Assembly (NCBI GenBank): GCA_008933995.1
Contig: WARS01000031.1
Location: forward strand, 3,500,001 to 3,564,000
Length of the DNA: 64,000 nucleotides
Source: Datnioides undecimradiatus
Taxonomy: Eukaryota; Chordata; Actinopteri; Lobotiformes; Datnioididae
Direction of reading: 5' to 3'
Under the pieces are notes generated by a model. It was not told where the DNA came from. It saw nothing but the letters and a program-made list of their open reading frames with translations, and did not search any database. A program made the translations under genes and the position numbers. The number at the start of each line of letters is the position of its first letter. The first letter of the stretch is position 1. This document shows, piece after piece, positions 47,651 to 59,200 of the stretch.

Positions 47651-50482
47651 TCCCATTCCTTCAGAATAAAAGCGTAATTTGCACGTGAGTTCACTGATAA
47701 TAAAGTTGTCCCGTTTAGTAAACAGACCCACAAATTCATCTGAACAGAAACGACAAAGTAGTTGAAATGTCTCCTAGTGTAATGTAATTGCAGTTCAACT
47801 GCAACCACAATCAAAGCCTCAAAAACTGACCCAACACCTCTCTCAAACAATTAAGGATTCTGTTGCAGGGCTGTTAAATTAGACTGCACTAGTTTTAGGA
47901 CGTTATATATAATAAAATGTCAGTTCAGTGTAAATTTGGTACATATGTTATTTACCAAAACATGCCATACTGTAATAGAGAGTATCAAGCTGCAGACTCC
48001 ACAAAACACCATTCTACTATCTGTGCAATGGTGTTTCACTTGTTTTGGCTATGTCAATATCTGAGAGAGTGTTCATAGTACAAACTACGAATGCTTTACT
48101 GACATCTCCCAGGCTCTTTGGTGAGTTTTATTGGACCTGTTAAAGCACGTTGAGGTCTATATCTTTCAGCATAGTTTACAAAGACTTTCTTAACAGAAGA
48201 CAGATCTAATCAGCTAGAATATCTTTAGTTACAGCACAATAGAGATGACTGATGATGACTTTTGCAAGCTGGTGTAGTTATGGTTTTGGTTAGATGATTA
48301 AAAGTAATAATAAACACCTAGCATTACACAATAATTTAGCAATTATCAGACAAATTGAGTTACAAAAAGGTGATTATAGACAAGCCAGTGCAAACAAGAT
48401 ATTTTACAGTTTAACCATAAACTTCCAAGCACTGATTTTGGAGGATTGAGCTGTAGTGTTCATGTAGCACAAAGCCGTGAAGGGTAGATTAAATTCCTAC
48501 CCTTCACTGAATAGGGTGCTCCAGCAAGCTAACATGCAAAAGTATATCCATATTATTAACTTCACACAAACTGGAACATGTAAATGAGGACAATTTCACT
48601 TCTATTGATTATAAGCTTGATTATGTCTAATGTAGCTGATCCCTAATTCTGAGTCATTTTAAATAAAGATTGTGATTGTTGTCAAATAAATACTCATACG
48701 GGCTGGTTCACTGACTTTAATAAAGGTTACATTACAACCTCTTTCTTTTTTACATTTAGGATTTTGGGGACAGAGGGGAGTGTGCATAAGGAAAAATGTT
48801 AGAAATATATCAAAAATATATCATAACCATCATTATCATCATGAAAAAAACAACCATTTCCATCATCATTGCTTAAGACATCACAGTCGTTGCCATCCTT
48901 TAAATCATACATCATTGTCACCAACAATATTATTACATTATCACTTATGCAATTTAATTTGCTACAGCACATGTGCTAAATGAGGAGTCCTATCTGAATT
49001 ATTGCATTTATACGCTGTTGAAATTATGAAAATAGGATTTTTCTCTTTTTTTGGTACACTGTATTATACAATGTAAGGTGAAGTTTGTTTTGGTGTTGGC
49101 ATACCATCTTTTGGATGTGTCTGGGGTGTTGACTATGGTCAATGTGGTATGTTAGTACAATATTTCTGGCCAGTAAACAACTAAAATCAAGTGTCAGAGC
49201 TGTCTTTTTTCTATCTACTGATGCAACATCCCCATGAGCTTTACATGTAAGTGGACAATATTGTGTACAGCCGTACAGGTGAGTGAGTGAGTACAGCAAT
49301 AAAGTTGTACCGCTTGTTACTCTTTCCCCTTTGAGTAAACTATATGTTCATCTCCTACATACTGTTGTTGTATAAGCAGCCTACAATGCTTTCGTTACTT
49401 ACTTGGTTATTAATGAGGTGTTGACAACAAGGATTTTTTCTAAAGCCACATAAGGGGAGCACAGTGAGGACAGAAACAACTCAAATGTTTTGGCAGCAGG
49501 CTTTAAACCTGATACTGCAACACTAATGGCTTTTAGCGTGCTACAGCTACATCTACTGTAAGATGTAAACAGATTCAACCTGTGGCTATTGTTGTAAGAC
49601 ATGAAAGGTTATTGATTTGTGACATCATGTGACAGTAAAATAATACTCTCTTATTCTACAGCAATAACTAACTTGATTATTATTCTCTGCCACGTGCTGT
49701 ACATGTTTTATCCCCAGCAATCCCCTTCATTTATCCTAAACCACTGCATCCTTAAATTCACTGTGTCTGAAGAACTGGATTTCTTTTAATTGCACAGTGC
49801 CCTTCTCTCTGTGACATTCAGTGTCTCTCTCCCTCTAAAAGAAAGAGAAAGAAACTGATCCTGTTTTCTTTGGCATTGTTTTAGCCAAAATATGTGCAAT
49901 AAATCACAAACCCAGCTTTTTTCAGACCTACTCTTTCAATGTTCTTCTTTAAAAGCAAAGGTTTGAATAACTCTGATAGCCATTATTATCTATAAGTTTC
50001 AACATTATGAATACAATTTTTCATGATTTTTTTTAGCAAAGTGAACCAAGCTCATTTCCAGTGCAAGAATGTACAAACATTGCAAGCGTACTTCAATATT
50101 TGTGCAAACTGGATTAAACAAGATAAAGCAGATAAATAAGCTACCTTTAAGAGAGTTCAGACTTTTAAGCTCAGTAGTATGGTGTGAGTTTTTTTTTTTT
50201 TCAAGAAAAAGATTATTACAGTTCAGATGCAATATTGAAGCAATTTCATGCATACACTATGTGTAATAATGCCTCATATACAGCCTCGATCGAATCTTGA
50301 ATGGTTTGATTCACTACAAGTGAAAGCAGGCCGAACAAAATAATAAAATGTAAAAAAAAATAACCTAAGATGCACAGTGGCTCCCCGTCCCCCATGTGTA
50401 CCAACACTGTCTGTGAACCACTCAGCAACAACGCTCTAACTCATTACCAATAAATACTTTAATTTGAGATAATGATCTGATT
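47651..50482. other. polr2l-cend1 intergenic region and cend1 3' UTR
   Basis: AT-rich DNA without a recognisable gene. An imperfect ATC-rich patch lies at 48820-48875. The part near 50482 must be cend1 3' UTR, but no clear minus-strand AATAAA could be chosen. Confidence 0.6.
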
Positions 50483-50773
50483 CTAATTTCTCCTTGCCAG
50501 TAGCAACACTCCCAGCAAGATTGCTCCTGCAGCAATAACAGCACCACCAATGAGAAAGGGTTTCAGGTGTTCCAGAGAGTCTGTGCTGCAGGCCGCAGCC
50601 TCATCTCCTGCCGCAGCTGCTTCAGCTTCTGCTGCTCCATCCTGGGGAGGAGGATGCTCAGGCTCAGGAGCTGCAGGGGCAGGGTCGGCTTTGCGTGGGG
50701 CTGCAGGCTCCTTCTTCTCTGCTTTAGATGTTGCCTTGGGCACTGGAGCCCCGGTCTTGGCCTTGGCTTCCAT
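50483..50773 (-). CDS. cend1: Cell cycle exit and neuronal differentiation protein 1 (BM88)
   Basis: CEND1/BM88 is a small neuronal tail-anchored membrane protein linked to cell-cycle exit of neural progenitors. The 96-codon frame starts MEAKAKTGAPVPKATSKAEKK, continues as a Lys/Ala/Pro-rich then Glu/Ala-rich disordered segment, and ends in one hydrophobic helix (FLIGGAVIAAGAILLGVLLLA) followed by RRN. Human CEND1 has the same plan, with a Lys/Pro/Ala-rich cytosolic part, a C-terminal helix and a basic end. The ATG at 50773 was chosen because a strong acceptor (tttttcctcag) lies just upstream at 50842; the longer open frame up to 50866 reads into that intron. Sequence identity outside the plan is modest. 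Position close to polr2l, as I recall for human 11p15.5, supports the call. Confidence 0.78.
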   Translation of the reverse strand: MEAKAKTGAPVPKATSKAEKKEPAAPRKADPAPAAPEPEHPPPQDGAAEAEAAAAGDEAAACSTDSLEHLKPFLIGGAVIAAGAILLGVLLLARRN

Positions 50774-50841
50774 TGACTCAGGGACAGAGGTGTGCTCTTG
50801 GTTAGGGGCAGTCTTTATACGGTCAGCTCTGTGCTGCTTCA
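50774..50841 (-). other. cend1: cend1 5' UTR part of coding exon
   Basis: It runs from the acceptor (polypyrimidine then cag, minus strand) to the ATG. At least one noncoding exon should lie further right. A possible one ends at 51573, where gcagag is followed by gtatgt on the minus strand. Confidence 0.5.
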
Positions 50842-53700
50842 CTGAGGAAAAACAGCAAACAGACACAGCCAGATTATCCCTCTAAATTAGGCTCCTACAT
50901 GATGTTATCTGCTCTAATGATTATAGAGACACTGACATGTGAAAGAGCCATTAAAATTCACAAGTCACTGTACAGCAGTGAAGCAGTCATGAGGAAGTGA
51001 GGCCTTAAAAGTGACCTTGGAAAAAGATGACATTGATGGGAACACTCCGATGCTCAGAGGACAGGGAATTGTTTATTTTGGTAACAGCAGCTGTGACATA
51101 ATCTTCAAGGGAAAAAAATATGTTACGACCGCTTCCTGTGCCAAGCTTTCTCATCTAGATTTGTAATGGAGAAGGGCTGGTATTGCAGCTGCAGATCTTA
51201 TTCATTGTCAAGGACTGAATCTCTACTTCTATGACCCTGACAAAAAACAAATCCAAATGCTATAATATGTAGAGACATAGCTCTTCCTCTGTCTTGCTCT
51301 CTGTTCTCTCACTGTAAAACTGCATGAGTCATATGTGCTATAAATGGAGGACAAGATGGAGGAGAGAAATAAGGAACACAGCGACTGTGAGGAAATCAGT
51401 GAAAATGCAAATGAGGAAAAAGAATAAGGAGGAATAAACCCTGCTGAAATGTAATGTACGCATCACAGCTGACTGCACTTGTACAGAATTTAGGTTGGGC
51501 ACATTGTTACAAAAATGCTTCCTATTAAATCCTGCAGTGATGTGATGAGAGGAAATATGGGAATCACATACCTCTGCAACAGTTCTGTGGAGATAACAGG
51601 GACAACAGATGGAGGAGGAACTGCAGTGGTCTCTGGAAGTAAGTATGTCCTTAATCTAAGAAAATGAGAGAAAGCGGAGAGATGGAGGACACTGAAAGCA
51701 GGAGGGAGGAGAATGAGAGAGGCAGAGGAGGAGAGACTGGGATGTACCATCTGATCGTCAATATAGGGGGAGTCTGTTGCTGGACTACATCCTGGGGTTT
51801 TGAACCTGTTTCCTACTGATTTATTATGGCTACAATAAAGTGTATTTCAGCATGGCAATGGGTTTCATTATTTTTAGAATCATGAAATAATTAATTAGGT
51901 GCTGTGCACTAGCTGTAAGTATTTGGAAATTACATTTTATTACTTTGGTTCTGTGTTGAAGCACATTTCAGTTCAAATGAAATTATTAATGATTGCTGAA
52001 TTTACTTGTGGTTGTGTTTGAGAGTGTTGACCATTTTTGACAGTCTTTGTTGGTATCACATACCTTATTGTACATAATAAACAATTTTTCTGGATAGAAC
52101 AAGAACAAAATGTCAAGGTTACCGATCAAACTCCAAATTAAAGCTGAAATTCATAACTTGTTTCATTTTAAAGCCAGTATGCAGGAGTACTGCACCAATA
52201 CATCCATTCATTCTCTGCTTGTCCTGTGTAAAGTTGCATGCACTTTACCGTATCTATCATGCATTAAGAAAGAGCTCCCTTTAGCCTAGCTGAAAACAAT
52301 TTAAGAGGCGCATTACCACTGATAAACAACAACAAATCGGAAGGCACTCACACAGACTTAGAGACTACTTAGAGAGGTTACACACAAGCTACAGTACGAG
52401 GACAGCTCTTTGATATAAAATTGATCACTCAGAATAATGACACTAATGTTTTCTGCATGTTACCCCATTAGCAAGTGACCCATTACCTTCAGTGATCATT
52501 AAAACTTAGCCACTCAAGAAAACGAGTCTATCTTTCCCCCCTTATATATATGTACACAACACTGCTTTGTTATGAAAGATGTCACATTGAAAATATGGAG
52601 AGCAAAATCAGTTTCTTCACTTCACGTCTATTATTAAAAATGAATCATTGTGCAGTCTTTTAATCTATTTTCAGGCAGCAGATATTTACTATAGCCCAGA
52701 GCCCTGAGGTCAACCATCTTGGCCTCAGGCTGCGTGAAAGTGAAATACTTGTGGTTTGGCAAGGTCAAGTGTACTGATAAAGGCTTTCTCATTCATTTAA
52801 TTGCTTTTTAACAGTTTGTTGGCATAGCTGTCGCTCGTTTGCCTGCATTTTTGAAAGACGACACTACACCTATTTTCATGTGTAGTTTTTATGATGTGAC
52901 GCACATCCACGCCCAGTGTACGTCGATCCAAAGAAGATCCGTACGTCAAGAGCGTAATCGGCAAAGCAGGGAGGGAGTTGGCCGTCAGACGTGGACTGAC
53001 TGACGGCTATAACGTCACATAGAAAGACAAACTTGCCACAAAATAACCCGGCGCGACAAAAAGAAACCCGAAAATAATCATCGACTTTCTCTGTCAATAT
53101 ATATCTTCTCGGCGCATATAGATGTGAAATATGCCTTCGTGTAATCAAATGAGGAAAATTTGGGGTTCTCAACTTGTTCATGATGTGGCTTCAAAGAAAT
53201 TCATTTTAAATATTGTGGAGGACTATAAATAAAACGTGGAATTACGGAGCACACGTTTACTGTTAAAGTTGTAGCCTAGATGACGATATTTTACAATTTT
53301 ATTGGCAAACGCTTTTACCCAAAGCGACATACATATAGAATAGGCACAACACAAGCAAATATGTAGTAGGAAAAGCAAGAAATGTGAAATGAAATGACTC
53401 TTGACTGTGTATGTTCCTTTACGTTTCGGACAAAACGTTGTTAAATTTCCTGTTTATTTACTTCACGGGCCAAGCTTTGGTCGCTTCGGTAACGAACTTT
53501 TACGTGGAGTAAATATTACACACCGGCCCAAATACGCCAATCACAGTCTTACCTTTAATGATTTCCCCCCCCAAATAACCTTAAGAAAAAGCTCCTTAAA
53601 TTATAGAGTAATTTAGGGAAAAGGGAGTATTAAACCCCTCCTGGGTTGTTTTCTGGGTGATTCCTTAAATGGGAGTGGTACCCTCTCGATAAACACACTC
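50842..53700. other. cend1 upstream intron or promoter region
   Basis: No protein-coding exon was recognised. The interval 52870-53230 is richer in CpG than its surroundings and may hold a cend1 promoter. A dispersed fish repeat motif lies at 53290-53340. Confidence 0.45.
53290..53340 (+). repeat. Dispersed fish repeat motif
   Basis: Contains the core aaacgcttttacccaaagcg, close to a motif (gacgcttttatccaaagcg) that recurs in many fish genomes. Only the core is present. Confidence 0.45.
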
Positions 53701-54439
53701 TCTTTGGATCAGTCGCTGATTCCTTGATATTCACAAACCACCGGTGGCGCCCTTTCTCCATAGGATCTCCAAGTGTTTGCGGTCTGCCATTTACTAAAAC
53801 CGAGTCAGGTGTGCGTAAACAGTACGCTGTATGGGATTTGCGCAGCCAAACGCGGAAGGGGAATCGTGAATTCGTACGTATTTTTTGTGGGAGAAATGTC
53901 CGAGGGGGTTGGGCCAGATTCTCGGGAAATGCTCCCTCCGTTTAGCTGCTGCTATCTGTGCTGGGGCTTCGGGAGTTGTCCGGCTGATGGCACACACAAG
54001 CTACTGATTGCGGCGTGAGAATCGACAGGCTCGTCTTGTTCATCAAATCCCGAAACACTACTGTCTTCTGTGGATAGAAATCCTAATGCTGAGTTCCGAC
54101 AGAGGGTCCTGAAAACGACCCCACACTCAGTGGACTGCCACACAGCCGACGACGTGTTGCAATGAAGCGGAGGAACGAGCCGTCAGCTTGAAATCGACCG
54201 CTGTAATTGATTACGCTCTTTGATGGCATGTATCAGGTTTGCCTGACACCCGGTAAATAACCGGGGAAGCTCCGGCTCTTTGATGTCTTCGGGTCCATTC
54301 ATCCTGCTGTTGTAATGACGTCTGCACGGTTATTATAATTCTATCCGCGAGACATTTGTGAATCCATCATCCCCCCTCTAAAAAACCTGAGCCGGTGTCG
54401 GGGAGCGCGAGGCTGAGGCGGGTCGGCAGTCAGAAGGAT
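53700..54439 (+). promoter_or_regulatory. CpG-rich promoter/5' UTR of unidentified gene
   Basis: CpG dinucleotides are frequent from about 53700 to 54600, unlike the surrounding AT-rich DNA. The sequence leads into a coding first exon at 54440. I could not place the start site or see a TATA box. Confidence 0.5.
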
Positions 54440-54497
54440 ATGGGAGAGCGAGCGGAACCGATGCAGTGGGTCTTGGCAAGGCATCGTCAAAATTCAG
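54440..54497 (+). CDS. Likely first coding exon of an unidentified gene
   Basis: The ATG at 54440 begins MGERAEPMQWVLARHRQNS and is followed, after 58 nt, by a consensus donor (attcag then gtgagc). It lies in a CpG-rich segment, which supports a real first exon. No second exon was found, so the first intron would exceed 9.5 kb and the rest of the gene lies outside the window. I do not recognise the 19 residues and assign no function. It may also be an alternative N-terminus of a neighbouring gene. Confidence 0.45.
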
Positions 54498-55957
54498 GTG
54501 AGCAGCAGCAGGAGCTACCGGATGACGAGACTGACAGTCCGACTGATTACCTGCCTTTAGCTGCACGCACACGCAGGGCACGCCGGACAGTGTGACCCGG
54601 CTCCTCAGCCCGTGTTTTAGTGCTGGTTTGAGACCCATTTCTTAGGCCACATCCACATTAGCTAGGCCCGCAGGATGCCACCTTAAGCAGCTGTCCTGAT
54701 TTAGATGAGATTAGACACTACCGCCGCTGCTGCTAATCGACTTGTTGGAATCACACATTTTGATGCCGTTGCACACGTTAAACACCCAGGGCTGCAGCTA
54801 ACCAACGTCTTAGTGTCATTGATTGAGTTGTGTATATGTCAGGTACCTTACAGCTGATTTGATTTCTAAAATGGCAAAATGGTGACAAATGCCAAACACA
54901 ACTTAAACGAGCTCAAAGTGTTGGTGACAGCTCTTTTGCCTTGGTGGTGTAAAGTCCCAGTACCTTTAAGTATTCAATTAGAAATGACCATCATAGACAG
55001 TGACTCACTGTTCTGCTTATTTTGTAGCAAAGTGATCAGTCCACTGATCTTTTCTTGACCAGTAGGAGACAAAGCTTAGCCCATAAATCATGAACAGTTT
55101 TTGTTGGCAGTAGGTGAGATGCTTCCCTTTAAAAAAAAAAAAAAAAAAAAAAAGGACCTGGCACAGCGACAGTAAGGGGAATGTCACACCTGTTTATCAT
55201 TCACACTCAGAATACTTCACTGATAATTTGGGCCTGGCTCTTCTCACGACTTCAGTTGTGGACGCTGTTTTTCCTCTATTGTCATTTTGCTCACACCTTT
55301 CAAACTACAAATGCCCCCACAAAACAATGTTTCTGCTTCAGCTGGACACATCTAAGGGCTTTGAAAAATAACAGTGATAGTTTCTTGAGTAAAACAAGAG
55401 ATTTAGGGAGGAGGAATCAGGATAAAAGTAGTCTCCTATTGTAGTCTCATGTTTTATGTTCAAGCACCAGACAAGTTTGTTGTAAGCAGAGGCACTTGTG
55501 GCACGCAGATAAGTGGTGGACCTATACCTCAACTTTAACTTTTTAATTCACATTATTTATTTACATTATTATTTCATATCTGCACTGTGCCCTGCCCTCT
55601 ATGCTTAAGCCTACCAAGTATATATGAGCTTATACAATACATATTTAATCACATCTAAATAAAAAATCAATCTAAGCCCAGGCATGTAGGGCTGCGTCAT
55701 ACACAGTGTTTACAGTTGGTTCTCTGGTATCCCAGTGGGGCCTAACCCGAGTGGAAACCAAGTGCCTCCAGGGAGTCCTGGCAGATACAGTAGTTGTCTC
55801 TTTGTTTTCCAAAGTGCTGTCTTTGCCCTCCCTGTGTCTCAGAGAACAGGCTCCTCTGCTGTAATATTGACTCATTTTAGATTATTTGATTAAGTGGGAC
55901 CTAATGCTGGTATTTGGGTGTTCACATGAAGTCAAGGAGCCACACTGCTTCGGGATG

Positions 55958-55960
<3 letters not shown>

Positions 55961-55993
<33 letters not shown>
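55961..55993 (+). repeat. (CAG)11 trinucleotide repeat
   Basis: Eleven uninterrupted CAG units. No frame through it has splice signals suggesting an exon, so it looks intronic. Confidence 0.95.
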
Positions 55994-55994
<1 letters not shown>

Positions 55995-56138
55995 GTGGAT
56001 CATTTTGCAGTATTTGATTGTTTTGGTCCTGCAGAGGGAGATTGTTTGACACTATACTGTGGATCGTGGTCGAGCAAATCTAGTCATTAATGACATTCCA
56101 TTGTTGCTTTTTATGATTTGGAGAACAGATTTGAATGG

Positions 56139-56148
56139 ATATATATAT

Positions 56149-56212
<64 letters not shown>
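56139..56212 (+). repeat. Compound (TA)n(CA)n repeat
   Basis: A TA run with one phase slip near 56159, followed directly by about 13 CA units. Confidence 0.95.
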
Positions 56213-59200
56213 TAAGTCCTGTTGCATGTGTAAATCAGAGATGGTCAGAGTGTGATCAAGAACACTAAGTGTCTGAAGGACATGGTGTAATGCAGTATTT
56301 AAGAACCACCTAAAGCATGTTATGTTTCAGTCTGGCTCAGAACATGAGACAACTACATAATGGTCAAAGATTTAGGCACAACTCTCCTGCAGATGTGCAC
56401 TGATTCCTTTAAACCCAATAAGTCCTGTGAGATATAACTGCCTGTTGTTTGATTCCTTTTTTCATGTTTCTCTTGTATTTGGTTCCTCATCTCCTGTCAG
56501 TGTTTGGTGGCTTTTGTTAAGACTTCTTTGTGAATTTTTCATTTTCTTTTGTTTCGTCCTCAGCTTCCCCATCCTCATCATTTAAACTGACCTAAAAGGC
56601 TTTATGTTAAAATCCATAGTGAGGCTTTAGGATTTGTGGCTATTACTTTGAATGGGATACCCACTGGTACGAGACTTTTCATGTTTATTTAAAATAATAA
56701 TGATACTACATCAGAGCTATGAGATTATCTGGAAGCATTGCACACTGACCAATTTTATTTTCTGTGGCATAGATGTACATAATATCCGTGCGTTGTGTGT
56801 GTATGTAAAGCTACAATAATGCTGAACTCGTGTTGATATGTTACTCTTTCTGCTGTTACAAACGCCACATAAAAGAAGTAAATAAGTAGAAGTCTCACAG
56901 ACCAACGATGGGTATAAGTTTGTTCAGAAAAGTCGTAGGCCTGTATGCGCTGAAGAGCTCACCTCTGTCGAGTCATTTGATCATGATGTGTAGGTGAGTA
57001 CTCGTGAAAGAAGAGCGGTCCAGAGAAACAGTCTTGTAGTTTGAAAGTATAATGCCGTGGGCCCTTGAAATTTAAGTTAATGTTTTCTGTGTTTTCTGCA
57101 TATAAGGCACCTTTTACGTCTGTAAAACATGGCAACAGTTTTTTTAAATATCAGATTATGTCTTTGAAATGGACTGAAAATTGTGAATTCTCAAATTTAG
57201 ACAAAAATGGGAAACAAGACTTCCAGTAACCTCTTATCACTTGTCAGTCATGTGCTTGAAATGCATGTGATAAGAGATAATGAGGTGATTAACGTTTTCA
57301 GTTGTCAGTAACTTTGCATCCTGTCCAGTCCTTGCTATGTGTTGTGTAGATGTAGATGAATTTTAATTTTATACTTTTTAACAGTGCATCATGGGGCAGG
57401 TGATCTAAATAAGCCACATTGTTAAGAGCATCACTCAGTGATAACATCCGTGGGGCAGTATTGATGGTTTGGCAGGTGCTTAGCAGGCGAGTGTGTGTTT
57501 GTGTCTGTCCCCTCCTGTACGGTCTTGCATATATTGTAAAATCTATAAGCTGCAGAACTGAAATCATGTGATTCTGCTGCAAAGCCATTATTAGTCAACT
57601 GTTCAATACAAGTGTGCAGAAAAATGCCAGTTTGATACACCACAATACATTTAGCACGCTGCTGAAAGCCTATGGCTGCGGTGGTGTGTTGCATGGGCAA
57701 AACTGCTGCAGTTATTTTCAGTACCTGACCAGATACAGATCTGTACATGGTTAGTGGCAGCGAGCCACAGACTGGTTGGCAGAGCACATATGTTACCACC
57801 CCAACACAAAAAAAAAAAGACATTCATGTATACACAAACACACACATGCAATCCGCAGTGCACATACGATCACATCAACTGAAAGAAGAGAAAATGGAGT
57901 GGGAAGAGGTGAAAGGGATTGAGTGGGTGGCAGTGGGAGAAAAAGATGGAGAAAGAGGCAGAGGGAGAGTAGGAGTGAGTGGCACATGGCTTTCAGTCTA
58001 AAAAAAGACGAGCAACACGAAACCAAAACCAGAATCTGGATTAGCTAGATAAGGAAGAGGAGGGGGACAGGGGAAGGCTCGAGGAGAAAATGTAGGTTTC
58101 CTCTGCACCGAAAATGGTGCAGATGCACACACACTCGGTTTCATGCTCATAAATGTCCTCTAAAATATGAATACTGAATGAGTGTGTGGGTAGGAGGAGA
58201 AGAAGAAGAGAACATGAGGATGGGAAGACAGAAGATGAGAGAGGCAGAGGGTGATATGGAGACGGCGGAGGGTGAGATTCTTTAGGCTGGACAGAATACT
58301 GCTGTAGTGTGACGGAATAGGGAGAGACAGGATCATTGGAGACAGCAGGAGCAGAGCCAGGGATGTGACAAATGCTGGAGACAATCTTGATCCGAGCAGA
58401 GTGTAACACTGACCCAGGCAGAAAAAGAGAGAGACTGAAACAGATGGATGTATGACAGAGAGCAGGAGACAGAGAGATTTTGGGACTGTGCTGCAGTCGC
58501 GTCAACCCAGCATAACCTCATCATTTTGTTTTTGTAGACAGCACCTCCAAGCAAATATTTTGCCTTTCTCGTTGATTCCTATTGATTCTGACACCATAAC
58601 AAGCTCACCTGCAGCACAGGGAAGTCACTACAGACCTGTGTGCCTGAACGTGTGCCTGCAGAGCTCCTCTTCAATAATATTTAAGCCAATTAATTATGCT
58701 ATGGTTTAATAACTCTTTAACAACTCACAGCTCCATGAATGATCAAATGATACGAGTCAATCCTGGCTGAACCTGGAACTTCATAACATGCCCAAAACAC
58801 AGACTTCCACATCAAATACTTTTATTCTATTGTAAAAGATAGTAATTTTTCATTCACCAAATAACAGCGCCACAGTAATATTCACACACCCATGTATCAG
58901 CACAGGACATCCACACTTGGTACAGAAAATAAACATATTCTGGACCAGGATGCATTCAGATGTTTAAGTGTAAGCTGGAGTCTGTTGTTTTGTCAGACAC
59001 ACCTTAGTTTGCATAGATCCTCTCTTCGCTGTCACTGTTCTGTGAGTGAGAGCTGCTGCAGTTCATGCTGACATTTAGAGTCCCAGGGTATGAAGAGCGG
59101 CACTTATAGCTTTGAACAAGTAAAGAATCACACCCTTACTGATTATTGAAACATGTCCACGAGTGTTTTTGTATTGTGTCTGTAACCGCATTTGTTGGGC

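Noticed and set aside
58041-58505. 154-codon minus-strand open frame
   Set aside because: Ser/Leu/Pro-rich translation of a GA-rich stretch (CT-rich on the minus strand); typical low-complexity shadow.
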